Source: Thauera sp. 2A1
Lineage (GTDB): Bacteria > Pseudomonadota > Gammaproteobacteria > Burkholderiales > Rhodocyclaceae
Direction of reading: 5' to 3'
DNA: 64,000 nucleotides
NCBI RefSeq assembly: GCF_009469595.2
Contig: NZ_SSXV01000006.1
Span: 62,001 to 126,000, forward strand
The notes under the pieces are model-generated. The model was not told the origin of the DNA and did no database searches. It was given only the letters and a program-made list of their open reading frames with translations. The translations under genes and the position numbers were made by a program. Shown here piece after piece: positions 39,759-49,305 of this stretch (positions are counted from its first letter, which is position 1; every line of letters starts with the position of its first letter).

Positions 39759-40871
39759 TCAGCCCAGCGTCGGATAGTCGATGTAGCCCTTCTCGCCGCC
39801 GCCGTAGAAGGTGGTGGTGTCCCACGGATTCAGCGGCGCCTTCTCGCGCAGCCGGCGCACCAGGTCGGGGTTGGAGATGAAGGCCTTGCCGAACGCGACC
39901 ATGTCGGCGCGGCCGCTGGCGACGGCGGTCTCGGCCATTTCGCCGTCGTAGGCGTTGTTCAGCATCCAGGCGGCCTTGCCGCCCGCCTTCGCATAGGCCA
40001 CGCGCAACGCGGTGTAGTCGAACGGGGTGTCGCCCTGCTGGTAATCGCGCGCGCCGCCGGTCTGGCCTTCGATCACGTGCACATAGGCCAGGGGCCAGCG
40101 CGCGAGCTGCGCCACCACGTAGTTGAACAGCGGTTGCGGGTTCGGATCCGAGGCATCGTTGGCCGGCGTCACCGGCGAGATGCGGATCGCGCTGCGGCCG
40201 GCGCCGATCTCATCCACCACCGCCTGCATCACTTCCACCAGCAGGCGCGCGCGGTTCTCGATGCTGCCGCCGTAGGCGTCGCTGCGGTGGTTGCTGCCCG
40301 AGCGCAGGAACTGGTCGATCAGGTAGCCGTTGGCGGCATGCACTTCCACGCCATCGAAGCCGGCTTCCATCGCCGCGCGTGCGGCGCGCCGGTAGTCGGC
40401 GACGATGCCCGGAATCTCGGCGAGTTCCAGCGCGCGCGGCTGCGAGGTCGGGACGAAACCGCCGTTGCCGTCGGCATCGATGATGTAGGTCTTGGTCTTC
40501 GCGGTGATCGCCGACGGCGCCACCGGCGCGCCGCCGCCGGGCTGCAGCGAGGTGTGCGACACGCGGCCGACATGCCACAGTTGCGTCACGATTCTGCCGC
40601 CCGCGGCATGCACCGCGTCGGTCACCCGCTTCCAGCCGGCGACCTGCTCGGGCGCGTACAGCCCCGGCACGTCGGCATAGCCCTGGCCCTGCTGGCTGAT
40701 GGCGGTGGCCTCGGTGATCAGCAGGCCGGCGCTGGCGCGCTGCGCGTAGTAGGTGGCGGTGATCGGTTGCGGGATCGCGTTGGGCGCGCGGTTGCGCGTC
40801 AGCGGGGCCATCGCGATGCGGTTGGCGAGATGCAGCTCGCCGGTGTCGATGGGGTCGAACAGCGTCGTCAT
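39759..40871 (-). CDS. nemA: Old yellow enzyme family alkene reductase (NemA-like)
   Basis: 370 residues. FMN-binding barrel with MAPLTRNRAP, the active-site-loop QLWHVGRVSH, and EVHAANGYLIDQFL, with the substrate-binding His/Asn pair. Contains GSIENRARLL and the FMN phosphate loop in VAFGKAFISNPDL. Reduces activated alkenes, N-ethylmaleimide or nitro compounds with NADPH. It points the same way as the dioxygenase operon but 273 bases upstream of it; its own promoter faces the TIR gene. Role in amine or nitroaromatic catabolism is possible but unproven. Confidence 0.9.
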   Translation of the reverse strand: MTTLFDPIDTGELHLANRIAMAPLTRNRAPNAIPQPITATYYAQRASAGLLITEATAISQQGQGYADVPGLYAPEQVAGWKRVTDAVHAAGGRIVTQLWHVGRVSHTSLQPGGGAPVAPSAITAKTKTYIIDADGNGGFVPTSQPRALELAEIPGIVADYRRAARAAMEAGFDGVEVHAANGYLIDQFLRSGSNHRSDAYGGSIENRARLLVEVMQAVVDEIGAGRSAIRISPVTPANDASDPNPQPLFNYVVAQLARWPLAYVHVIEGQTGGARDYQQGDTPFDYTALRVAYAKAGGKAAWMLNNAYDGEMAETAVASGRADMVAFGKAFISNPDLVRRLREKAPLNPWDTTTFYGGGEKGYIDYPTLG

Positions 40872-41057
40872 GTCGAACGTTCTCCACGGGTAGGGCAGCG
40901 GTCGCGTCCGCCGCGCCGCGGCTGGCGTCGCGCGGGGCGAAATATTGACTATGCTGCCAATGTAAATGGGACCGCAGCGCGGGCCGGCGCGCCTCGCCGC
41001 GCGGCACGCGCCGCTGGCGTGAAGCCGGAAGTATCGCCGAAGGGGACGGATGCGACC
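40872..41057. other. Divergent promoter region between nemA and the TIR gene
   Basis: 186 bases with an AT-rich centre around 40938-40968 (AAATATTGACTATGCTGCC). On the minus strand TTTACA near 40963 could be a -35 box for nemA; on the plus strand TTGACT near 40945 is a -35-like box without a convincing -10. No operator is recognised. Confidence 0.35.
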
Positions 41058-42575
41058 ATGGGGGTGGCGGGCGGATTCACTCACGACCTGTTCGTGAGCT
41101 ACGCGCATGCCGACGACGAGCCGGTGGCGGGAGCGGAGCAGGGCTTCGTGTCGCAACTGGTGTCCGACCTCAGGAAGGAGGCGGGGCGCAAGGTCGGCAG
41201 CGCGCTGGACGTGTGGTGGGACCATCACAAGCTCGCCGGCGACAGCCCGGTGACGCCCGAGATCGTGCAGGCGGCCGCCGGTGCAGCGGCGATCCTGATG
41301 GTGGTGTCGCTCGCCTACCTGCGCTCGGAATGGTGCGGGCGCGAGCGCTCCACCTTCCTTGCGGCGCTGAACGCACGCGGGGGCGGCGGCGGCGTGTTCA
41401 TCGTCGCCATCGAGGATCTCGACCGCAGCCGGCTGCCGCCCGAATTCCAGGACCTGATTCCGCACAACTTCTGGAAGAAGCTCTCCGACGACCGGACCTC
41501 GCGACCGCTGCGGGTCGATTTTCCGTCCGACCGCGAGCTCTATTACGACCGCCTGTCGCAGCTCGTGCAGAAGGTGGCCGACCATCTGAACCGGATCACC
41601 CGGGCGTCCTCGCCGCCCATCGCGGTGCCGGGCGTCGTGCCGCCCCCGCCCGCCGGCGAACGTCCGCCGCCACCCGGCAGCGGCGCGCGCGCCCGGCCGG
41701 GTGGCGAAGAAGCCGCCACCCTGGTGCTCGCCGAAGTCACCGACGATCTGGTGCAGCGGCGCGAAGAGGTGAAGGCCTACCTCGAGCAGCTCGGCTTCGA
41801 CGTGCTGCCGAAGAAGCGCTATTCGCGTGACGACCTCGACCTGCATTGCCGGCAACTGCGCGACGATCTGGAGAAGTCGCAACTGTTCGTGCAACTCCTC
41901 GGCCCGCTCGCCGGCGACAGGACCGATTATCCGAAGGGCATGGCCTGGTTGCGCTACGCCACCGCGCTGCCGGTGCTGCCGACCGCGCGCATCGTGCAGT
42001 GGCGCGACCCGCAGCTCGACGTCGGGCAGGTGGCCGACAGCGATGCGCGCGACCTGCTGGCGCTGCCGACGGTGCGCAGTTGCGGCCTGCAGGAGTTCAA
42101 GCAGGCCGTCGCCGCGCTGCTGCAGCACAAGCCGCGCGAGCGCGCCGCACCGGCCCCCAAGTGCCTGTTCGTCAATGCCGACCTGCTCGATCGCGGTTTC
42201 GCCACCGAGATCGCCAACTGGCTCACCGGGCAGGGCTACATCGTGCTCGAACCGCCGGCCGCCGCGGATCCGGCGGCGTGGCGCGAGGAGTGGGAGACCA
42301 ATCTGAGCCTGTGCCAGGGCCTCATGCTGGTGTATGGCAAGACGCGGCCGTGCTGGGTGACGCAGCAGTTCCTGCAGAGCAGCAAGATCATCGCGCAGCG
42401 CGAGGTGCCGATCGAGCTGCTGTCGATCTGCGTCGGTCCGCCGCCACCGGCGGCGCCCGACCACGACAAGCTCGAAGAGCTGAGCCTGCATTACGCGCCG
42501 ATGAAGTACTTCCGTTGCGACAGCGGGGTGAATCCGGCCGAGCTGGCGCGGATCGGCGAGTTCCTCGGGGGCTGA
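41058..42575 (+). CDS. TIR-domain protein with further TIR-like modules, partner of STAND NTPase
   Basis: 505 residues. N-terminal TIR domain (about 7-180): HDLFVSYAHADDE, DVWWDHHKLAGD as the BB-loop region, and RSEWCGRERSTF with Glu96 in the position of the NADase Glu. A Pro/Gly-rich linker (about 187-215) follows. Then LVLAEVTDDLVQRREEVKAYLEQLG with DDLEKSQLFVQLLG (about 221-360) and KCLFVNADLLDRGFATEIANWL with LCQGLMLVYG (about 368-500) look like two degenerate TIR-like folds. The gene ends one base before the STAND gene. Probable effector of an immune or cell-death system. ATG 41058 has AGGGGA upstream. Confidence 0.8.
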   Translation: MGVAGGFTHDLFVSYAHADDEPVAGAEQGFVSQLVSDLRKEAGRKVGSALDVWWDHHKLAGDSPVTPEIVQAAAGAAAILMVVSLAYLRSEWCGRERSTFLAALNARGGGGGVFIVAIEDLDRSRLPPEFQDLIPHNFWKKLSDDRTSRPLRVDFPSDRELYYDRLSQLVQKVADHLNRITRASSPPIAVPGVVPPPPAGERPPPPGSGARARPGGEEAATLVLAEVTDDLVQRREEVKAYLEQLGFDVLPKKRYSRDDLDLHCRQLRDDLEKSQLFVQLLGPLAGDRTDYPKGMAWLRYATALPVLPTARIVQWRDPQLDVGQVADSDARDLLALPTVRSCGLQEFKQAVAALLQHKPRERAAPAPKCLFVNADLLDRGFATEIANWLTGQGYIVLEPPAAADPAAWREEWETNLSLCQGLMLVYGKTRPCWVTQQFLQSSKIIAQREVPIELLSICVGPPPPAAPDHDKLEELSLHYAPMKYFRCDSGVNPAELARIGEFLGG

Positions 42576-42576
42576 C

Positions 42577-45500
42577 GTGGCGACGGCCTCCGATCTCGCC
42601 TGGCTGTCCGGATCGCCCTATCCCGGTCTGAGGCCCTTCGAGGCCGGCGAGGCGCACCTGTTCTTCGGCCGCGAGCAGCAGATCGACGCGCTGCTCGAGC
42701 GCCTCGGCCGCTCTCGCTTCGTCGCCGTGGTGGGCGAGTCCGGTGCCGGCAAGTCCTCGCTGGTGCGTGCGGGCCTGCTGCCGGCGCTGGAGGCGGGCTT
42801 TCTCGCCGTGGCGGGCTCGGACTGGCGCGTGGTGCTGATGCGGCCGGGCGGCGCGCCGATCGATGCGCTCGCCGCGGAACTGGTGGCGCCCGGCGTGTTG
42901 AGCGGGCCGGGCGGCATCCCGGCGCGTGAATTCGCCGCCGCCGAGCTGCGCCGCGGTCCGCTCGGCCTGGTGCAACTCGTCGCCGATGCGCGGCTCGAGG
43001 CGCACGCCAACGTGCTGGTCGTGGTCGACCAGTTCGAGGAGCTGTTCCGCTACAGCACCGTGCAGCGCAAGGACGAGGCCAACGCCTTCGTCGAGCTGCT
43101 GCTGCGCGCGGCGGCGCAGCGCGAGCTGGCGATCCATGTCGTCCTCACCATGCGCTCGGACTTCATCGGTGCCTGTGCGCGCTTCCGCGGCCTGCCCGAA
43201 GCGCTCAACGACAACCAGTTCCTCACCCCGCGGCTGACGCGCGAGCAGGTGGGCATGGCGATCCGCGGTCCGGCGCGGGTGTTCGGCGGCGATGTGGAGG
43301 AGTTGCTGGTGGCCGAGCTGGAGAACGAGGTCGGCGACGATCCCGACCAGCTCCCGCTGCTGCAGCACCTGCTGTTGCGCCTGTGGCAGCACGCGCCGGG
43401 GACGGCGGCGCCGGTGCTGTCCCTGACGCTGTACCGCGAACTGGGCGGCTTTCGCGGCGCGCTCGACCAGCATGCCGAGCAGATCCACGCGGCCTTGTCG
43501 TCGACGCAGCAGCATGTCGCCGAGCATCTGTTCAAGTGCCTCACCGGCGGCCAGCCGGGGCGCCGCGACATCCGCCGCCCGGTCGCCGTCGGCGAGGCCG
43601 CGGCGGTGGCCGGCGTCGAGCCGGCCGCGCTGATCGAGGTGGTCGAAGCCTTCCGCGCCCCGGGGCGGCATTTCCTGATGCCGCCGCTCGCGGTCCCGCT
43701 CGGTCCCGACACGCAGCTCGACATCTCGCACGAATCGCTGATCCGCCAGTGGCAGCGCCTGCACCGCTGGGTGGAGGACGAATCGGCCGACGCGCGCGAC
43801 TTCCTCGGCCTGCGCGACGAGGCGCTGCGCTGGAGGGCGGGCGAGGGCGAGCTGCTCGGCGGGCGCGACCTGCTGCGCGCGCTCGACTGGCGCGAACGCG
43901 CGCAGCCGACCCAGGCTTGGGCAATGCGCTACGCCGCTGCGGAAGAGTTCGACGCCACGCTGAGCTTCATCGGCGACAGCGAGCGCGAGGACCGCCGCCT
44001 GCACCGTGCGCGGCAGGAGGCGCTCGAGCGCGAAGCCGCCACCGCCCGCCACCTGCGACGCCTGTCGAGCGTGCTCGGCGTCGCCCTGGTGGCCTGTCTC
44101 ATCGTCGGCGGCATCGCGTTCTCCGCATTCGTGAGCAAGCGCGAGGCGGAGCGCAAGGCGACCGCCGAGAAGATGGAGAAGGTGCTGGCCCAGGCCCGCT
44201 CGAGTCTGTTCCGCCAGCCCGACCTCGCGCTCGCCGACCTGCTCGACGTCGTGCGCGACGACCCCGAGAACGAGCGGGCGGTGATGGCCCTGCGTGCCGC
44301 GGTGGCGGCGAACGTGTCGTCCGTCACCTACCGTGGCGTGCAGCGGCTGCTCAACATCAGTGCGTCCGGCGAGTTCTGGCTGGGCTTCGCCCTCGGCCCC
44401 GACAGCTTCAGCCCCGATGGCGGCCGGGTGGTGATTCCCACCGAGAAGGGCGCGGTGATCCACGACATCTTCGGGCGGCCGGACATTGCGCTGGACGGCC
44501 ACACCGACATCGTCGGTTCGGCGCGCTTCAGCCCCGACGGTCGGCTGATCGTCACCACCAGCGGCGACGGCACTGCGCGGCTGTGGGATGCGGCTTCCGG
44601 CGGCCTGCTGCACGTGCTGCAGCACGCCGCCGCCGTGAATAGCGCGGTGTTCGATCGCAGCGGCCAGAGCCTGGTGACCGCGACCGATCCTGCGGCTGGC
44701 AGCGGCAAGGGCGAGGTGGTGGCGTGGGATGTGGCCAGCGGCAGGCGTCGGCCGCTGAAGGCCATGGAATACACCGCCGAGGATGTGCGCTACGCGGGCT
44801 TCAGCCCGGATGGCCGCCGCATCCTCGCGGTCGGTCGCACCGGCCACGCCTCGGTATGGGATGCCGCCACCGGCCGCGCCGTGCGCGAACTCGAGCTGGT
44901 GCATGCCGACAGCGCCGGCACGCGCGACCCGCGCGCCAGCTCGGCGCATTGCGAGGACTTCGTGTTCGTCAAGGCGGGGGTGACCTACAGCCCCGACCAC
45001 AAGTGGATCACCCTGCTCGATCAGGATGGCAGGGCGACGCTGTTCGACGCCGCGACGCTGAGGCGCGCGCGCTGGCAGTTGCCGGCCGACGAACGGTTCT
45101 GTGCGCTCGACTGGAGTCACGACGGCACGCGCATCGCCGGCGCGTCGACCGACGGCGTGGTGCAGGTCTGGGATGTGCAAGGCGGCGACCGGCTGCGGGT
45201 CTTTCCGCGGCGCCCCGAGGTGGTGCTGTCGGTCGCTTTTCATCCGCACGACCGGGACGTGCTGCTCACCGCGAGCAGCGACAGGGCGGTGCGGCTGTGG
45301 ACGCTGGGCACGGGTGAAGGCAGCGGGCCGGTGCAACTGCTGGTCCTGCGCGGGCACAAGGGGGCGGTGGGTTCGGCGGTGTTCTCGCCCGATGCCCGTT
45401 ACGTGCTGTCGGCCGCCGACGATGGCACAGCACGCCTGTGGACCCTGACGCCGGCGGCCCCGCTGCTCGCCTATGACGATCGCCAGGGCGATGTCGCCGC

Positions 45501-46467
45501 CACGGTGATCGCCGCGGGCACCTCGGCGCAGGCCCTGCTGCCCTTGCTCGCGCGCGGCAACCGGCTGCGACTCGAGGGTCAGCGCGCGGAGGGCGCCGCA
45601 CCCGCCGGCCCCGCCACGGCATCCGATCTGCCGGCCGCAGGCTCGCCGCTGCCCGACGGCCTGCAGTTGTCGCTGCGCGGCGCGGGGGATCGCGTCGTGC
45701 GCTGGGACGTCGGCGCGGGGCGCTTCAACGTGGTCGCCGCGGTGAGCGGCGCGGCGACGGCCGACCACCGCTTCGAGCATCTGATCGCGGCCGATGGCCA
45801 GCAACTCGCCGTCTTCGACCGCGGCAGGCTGGTCGGCCTGCACGCCCTGACGGCGGCCGCCGCGCCGTCGCCATCGGTGCCGCGTGCCGGCATTGAGTAC
45901 CGGGCCGATATCTGCGACCCCGCGGCGCTGTCGCGCGACGGCCGACAGGTCGCGTTCGTCTGCAGCGAGAGCGAGCGCTTCCACTACATCGATGTCGTGC
46001 GGCTGGACGAGGCCGGCGCCCGAACCCAACGCCTGCCGCTCAAGTACCGCGCCACGCTCGCTGCCTTCGACCCTGAAGGCAAACGTCTGGCGCTCGCCCT
46101 CGACAGCCAGACGGTGGTCGTCGCCGACCTCGTGGGTAAGGACGGCAAGACAGGCAACGGCATCGAGATCGCCCAGCCTTTCAGCGGGCAGATCACCGAT
46201 GTCAACGACCTGCGCTTCAACGACCAGGGCACGATGCTGGCGACCAGCAGCTACGACGGCACGGTGCGCGTCTGGGATGCCGACACCGGCCGCCAGCTCG
46301 CGGTGATGCGGCCGCCGGAGACGCCGCGCGCGGTGCGCTTCGATGCGAGCGGGCGCGAAGTCCTGATCCTGACGAGGAGCGCCGTGCTGCGCTGGGAATG
46401 CCCGGTGTGCGGCAGTGCCGAGGACCTGATCGACGCCGGCAGGCGCCTGCTGGGCGAAACGCGCTGA
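42577..46467 (+). CDS. nSTAND1-type NTPase with WD40 repeats (candidate defence sensor)
   Basis: 1296 residues. The start YPGLRPFEAGEAHLFFGRE is the hallmark of the nSTAND1 NTPase family. Walker A GESGAGKS (53-60); Walker B VVVDQFEEL (about 148-156). A winged-helix/helical region follows to about 470; a membrane helix (about 499-518, VALVACLIVGGIAFSAF); then at least seven WD40-type blades with GHTD, SPDG and WD repeats from about 600 to 1280, e.g. SPDGRLIVTTSGDGTARLWD. STAND proteins use repeats to sense a ligand and the NTPase to oligomerise and activate an effector; here the TIR protein is the natural effector. GTG start two bases after the TIR stop. Confidence 0.87.
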   Translation: MATASDLAWLSGSPYPGLRPFEAGEAHLFFGREQQIDALLERLGRSRFVAVVGESGAGKSSLVRAGLLPALEAGFLAVAGSDWRVVLMRPGGAPIDALAAELVAPGVLSGPGGIPAREFAAAELRRGPLGLVQLVADARLEAHANVLVVVDQFEELFRYSTVQRKDEANAFVELLLRAAAQRELAIHVVLTMRSDFIGACARFRGLPEALNDNQFLTPRLTREQVGMAIRGPARVFGGDVEELLVAELENEVGDDPDQLPLLQHLLLRLWQHAPGTAAPVLSLTLYRELGGFRGALDQHAEQIHAALSSTQQHVAEHLFKCLTGGQPGRRDIRRPVAVGEAAAVAGVEPAALIEVVEAFRAPGRHFLMPPLAVPLGPDTQLDISHESLIRQWQRLHRWVEDESADARDFLGLRDEALRWRAGEGELLGGRDLLRALDWRERAQPTQAWAMRYAAAEEFDATLSFIGDSEREDRRLHRARQEALEREAATARHLRRLSSVLGVALVACLIVGGIAFSAFVSKREAERKATAEKMEKVLAQARSSLFRQPDLALADLLDVVRDDPENERAVMALRAAVAANVSSVTYRGVQRLLNISASGEFWLGFALGPDSFSPDGGRVVIPTEKGAVIHDIFGRPDIALDGHTDIVGSARFSPDGRLIVTTSGDGTARLWDAASGGLLHVLQHAAAVNSAVFDRSGQSLVTATDPAAGSGKGEVVAWDVASGRRRPLKAMEYTAEDVRYAGFSPDGRRILAVGRTGHASVWDAATGRAVRELELVHADSAGTRDPRASSAHCEDFVFVKAGVTYSPDHKWITLLDQDGRATLFDAATLRRARWQLPADERFCALDWSHDGTRIAGASTDGVVQVWDVQGGDRLRVFPRRPEVVLSVAFHPHDRDVLLTASSDRAVRLWTLGTGEGSGPVQLLVLRGHKGAVGSAVFSPDARYVLSAADDGTARLWTLTPAAPLLAYDDRQGDVAATVIAAGTSAQALLPLLARGNRLRLEGQRAEGAAPAGPATASDLPAAGSPLPDGLQLSLRGAGDRVVRWDVGAGRFNVVAAVSGAATADHRFEHLIAADGQQLAVFDRGRLVGLHALTAAAAPSPSVPRAGIEYRADICDPAALSRDGRQVAFVCSESERFHYIDVVRLDEAGARTQRLPLKYRATLAAFDPEGKRLALALDSQTVVVADLVGKDGKTGNGIEIAQPFSGQITDVNDLRFNDQGTMLATSSYDGTVRVWDADTGRQLAVMRPPETPRAVRFDASGREVLILTRSAVLRWECPVCGSAEDLIDAGRRLLGETR

Positions 46468-46544
46468 AGGCGCGAGCGCCCGGCGGTGCGCCTTCGCTAG
46501 AATCGGTGCCCCACATTCCGCAGTCCGAGGCCCGGGCAGGCACG

Positions 46545-47726
46545 ATGCTGACGCGCAAACTCTATTGCGGGCGCCACGTTTCCCGCGCCCAGGACATCGC
46601 CGATCTAAGAGCGATGGCGACGCGGCGCCTGCCCAACTTCTGCCTCGAATACCTCGAAGGCGGCGCCGACGACGAGCTCGCGCTCGCGCGCAACCGCGAA
46701 GCGTTCGATGCCATCGACCTGCTGCCGCGCACCCTGGTCGATGTGTCGCGCCGCGAGCTGGGCTGCACGCTGTTCGGTGCACCGATCGCCATGCCGGCGC
46801 TGATCGCGCCCACCGGCTTCAACGGCCTGCTGGCGCACGACGGCGACCGCCTGCTGGCCGAGGCCGCGCGCGACGCCGGCATCCCGTTCTGCCAGAGCAT
46901 GGTGTCCACCGTCGCGCTGGAAGAGATCGCCGCCACCGGTGTGCGCCACTGGATGCAGATCTACCCGTTCAAGGACCGCGCCAACCTCGCCGGCGTGGTC
47001 AAGCGCGCCGAGCGCGCCGGCGCCGAGGCCATCGTGCTCACCACCGACGCCAGCGTGTTCGGCAATCGCACCTGGGACCGCCGCAACTACCGCGCGCCGA
47101 TGAAGCTCGATGCGCGCAACTTGCTCGATGTCGCCCTGCACCCGCGCTGGATCCTCGACGTGCTGGTGCCGCACGGCATGCCGCGCTTCCGCAACCTCGG
47201 CGACTTCCTGCCCCCGGGCATGGACAGCGCGCGCAACGCCGCCGCCTTCCTGGCGTCGCAGATGGATCTGACGCTGACCTGGGACGACATCCGCTGGCTG
47301 CGCGACCTGTGGCCGCGCAAGCTGCTCATCAAGGGCATCCTGCTGCCCGAAGATGCGCTGCGCGCGCAGGCGGCGGGCGCCGACGGCATCGTCGTCAGCA
47401 ACCACGGCGGCCGCCAGCTCGACACCTGCCCGGCGCCGATCGACATGCTGCCCGCCGTCCGCGCCGCGGTCGGTCCCGACATGACCGTCATCGTCGACAG
47501 CGGGCTGCGCCGCGGCAGCGACTTCGTCAAGGCGCGCGCCCTGGGGGCGGATGCCGCGATGTCCGGCCGCGCCACGCTGTACGGGCTGGCTGCCGGTGGC
47601 AAGGCCGGCGCCTCGCGCGCGATCGACATCCTGCGCAGCGAGATGGAGCGCACGCTCGGGTTGATCGGCTGTCCACGGATGCGGGACGTGGCGGCTGAAT
47701 TCGTGCGGCAGCGGCACGGCGGGTGA
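46545..47726 (+). CDS. FMN-dependent alpha-hydroxy acid dehydrogenase (LldD/mandelate type)
   Basis: 393 residues of FMN TIM barrel. FMN contacts: MPALIAPTGFNGLL, catalytic His/Arg in VVSNHGGRQLDTCPAPIDMLP, and DSGLRRGSDFVKARALGADAAMSGRATLYGLAAGG. The loop region after MKLDARN (about 190-230) is hydrophobic/basic, as in membrane-associated lactate or mandelate dehydrogenases. It oxidises an L-2-hydroxy acid to the keto acid, passing electrons to the quinone pool. 77 bases after the STAND gene. Exact substrate is open. Confidence 0.9.
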   Translation: MLTRKLYCGRHVSRAQDIADLRAMATRRLPNFCLEYLEGGADDELALARNREAFDAIDLLPRTLVDVSRRELGCTLFGAPIAMPALIAPTGFNGLLAHDGDRLLAEAARDAGIPFCQSMVSTVALEEIAATGVRHWMQIYPFKDRANLAGVVKRAERAGAEAIVLTTDASVFGNRTWDRRNYRAPMKLDARNLLDVALHPRWILDVLVPHGMPRFRNLGDFLPPGMDSARNAAAFLASQMDLTLTWDDIRWLRDLWPRKLLIKGILLPEDALRAQAAGADGIVVSNHGGRQLDTCPAPIDMLPAVRAAVGPDMTVIVDSGLRRGSDFVKARALGADAAMSGRATLYGLAAGGKAGASRAIDILRSEMERTLGLIGCPRMRDVAAEFVRQRHGG

Positions 47727-47733
47727 GGGGCAG

Positions 47734-48525
47734 GTGGCGAGAAGGCGGGATTTGGACACGGACATCGATTCGCATGGCGGCCTTCATCCGCGGTGCGCGG
47801 AGCGCCTCGCCTTCGTGCTGCTCGCAGTGCTGGCGATCGCCCTGCTGCTGATGCCGCCGATCCCGCAGCCGCAGCAATACCACCGGCTGTCCGACATGCG
47901 CTCGCTCGTGCTCGGCGCCTTTGTGTTGCCGAATGCGGTGGACGTGCTGTCCAGCCTGCCTTTCACCGTCGTCGGCCTTGCCGGCCTGGCGTGTCTCGAT
48001 GGCCGCCTGCCGTCCGCGCAGCGCAGCGCCCTGCGGGTCTTCTTCTCCGGCCTCGCGCTCACCGGCCTCGGCAGCGTCTGGTACCACCTGCAGCCCACCG
48101 ACCAGTCGCTGGTGTGGGACCGCCTGCCGATGACCGTCGCCTTCGCCGGCGCCGTCGGCGCGGTCGCCGCCGAACGGCGCGGCGCCGACGCCGGTCTGCG
48201 CTGGCTGCTCGGCTGGCTGGCGCTCGGCCTCGTCTCCATCGCCGTGTGGGTCGTCACCGGCGATCTGCGGCTGTACGGCCTGTCGCAGTTCGGCGGCTTC
48301 GCCGTGGTGCTGCTGTGGCTGCCCCTGCCCGCCGCGCCCGGTGCGCTGCGCCTGCCGTGGGGCATACTGCTCGCCGCCTACGTCGTGGCGAAGGGGTTCG
48401 AGGTGTTCGATCGGGAACTGTGGGCGCTGACCGACAAGCTGATCGCCGGACATGCGCTCAAGCACGTGGCGGCGGCGCTGGGGGTGGTGCCGTTGGTGAG
48501 GGGGTTGAGGCGAGGGAGGGTGTAG
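47734..48525 (+). CDS. Ceramidase-like (CREST superfamily) integral membrane protein
   Basis: 263 residues with about seven hydrophobic helices. The conserved polar residues of the CREST family can be pointed to: Ser-rich GLGSVWYHLQPTDQSLVWDRLPMTVAF (Ser and His, then Asp in helix 4) and the C-terminal HALKHVAAA with two His. These match the zinc-binding pattern of alkaline ceramidases and PAQR receptors. Probable intramembrane hydrolase; natural substrate unknown. GTG 47734 is the start, with GAGGGG upstream, seven bases after the FMN enzyme gene. Confidence 0.65.
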   Translation: MARRRDLDTDIDSHGGLHPRCAERLAFVLLAVLAIALLLMPPIPQPQQYHRLSDMRSLVLGAFVLPNAVDVLSSLPFTVVGLAGLACLDGRLPSAQRSALRVFFSGLALTGLGSVWYHLQPTDQSLVWDRLPMTVAFAGAVGAVAAERRGADAGLRWLLGWLALGLVSIAVWVVTGDLRLYGLSQFGGFAVVLLWLPLPAAPGALRLPWGILLAAYVVAKGFEVFDRELWALTDKLIAGHALKHVAAALGVVPLVRGLRRGRV

Positions 48526-48678
48526 CGCGCAGCCGCGAGGGCGATCGAGTTCGTGCCTGCGGCATGCACGCGTCACGGATGCTCAAATGGCATGTTCCTG
48601 CGGCGCAAGCGCCTTGGCGTGCGGTACGCTCTGCGGGCAATGATTGATGGTTGAAGTGCAATCAGGAAAGGACTCGCG

Positions 48679-48912
48679 ATGAGCACTTTGGAGCGTATAG
48701 CGGCCGAGGCGATGAATCTGCCTGCTGCTGATCGCTGGCGGTTAGTTGAACGGTTGATGTCCAGCCTGGAAAGTGACGATGAAATTGCGCGGGCGTGGGC
48801 CGAGGAGGTTGAACGGCGTATCGATGCATTCGAGCGTGGTGACACGTCCGCGACACCTGTTGATGACGTGATCGCCGCGGGGCGCGCGCGAATTGGTGGT
48901 GGCACGGCGTGA
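48679..48912 (+). CDS. Addiction-module component, CHP02574-type antitoxin
   Basis: 77 residues. Helical and acidic, with the pattern of putative addiction module antitoxins: LPAADRWRLVERLMSSLE near the start, AWAEEVERRIDAFE in the middle and a tail DDVIAAGRAR. AGGAAAGGA precedes ATG 48679. In complete systems a RelE/ParE toxin gene overlaps the end; here GTGAAAGTC begins near 48909 but opens only a short frame (to the TAG near 49012) that does not resemble RelE. So it seems an orphan or remnant. Confidence 0.75.
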   Translation: MSTLERIAAEAMNLPAADRWRLVERLMSSLESDDEIARAWAEEVERRIDAFERGDTSATPVDDVIAAGRARIGGGTA

Positions 48913-49305
48913 AAGTCATGCGCAGGCACGGCCTTCCTCGTCGCGGTCATGTTCGTTCGCGCTGTGCGAGAATGCGCTTTATGAAATCTACATTCCCGCG
49001 TGGTCGCCCGTAGGGCACTTTTGCATTGTGTGGCCTTCGTGCGAGCGAATGCTATCCGAGCAAAGCTCGGTCCACGCTCAACTCCGACGCGCGCGCCGTA
49101 ATCCCTGCAAATGCTGTCGGACTCCTGATCCACGACGACGCCTCGACCAGCGCTCGAGGTGAGCAACAACGATGACGAGAGAAACACAACCCCAAGACAA
49201 AATCCGAAGGGCGCTTGATGTCCCCCATTTTCGGCCGGCCCGTCGGCTGCGGACGGAACGCCTGTGCTTCGTTGATTCAACCGTGCGGAGTGGGAGGCCA
49301 CAGCA
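48913..49305. other. Gene-poor stretch before the helicase gene
   Basis: 393 bases with no convincing coding region on either strand. Only short frames are open; they show no recognised motif. The expected toxin of the preceding antitoxin is not intact here, and the stretch may hold its decayed remains. Around 49285-49300 lies GGGAGGCC, the Shine-Dalgarno of the helicase gene. Confidence 0.5.

Noticed and set aside
39606..41057. Upstream in-frame extension of the TIR protein
   Set aside because: It runs antisense through nemA, a well-supported gene, and is Arg/Ala-rich; the TIR domain begins just after ATG 41058.
42388..46782. A 1464-codon open frame on the minus strand
   Set aside because: It is the antisense of the STAND gene; its protein is Arg/His/Gln-rich without domains, as expected from the high G+C of codon third positions opposite a real gene.
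48893..49162. 89-codon frame overlapping the antitoxin end, considered as toxin
   Set aside because: Composition and order of residues do not fit RelE/ParE, and no Shine-Dalgarno precedes it.
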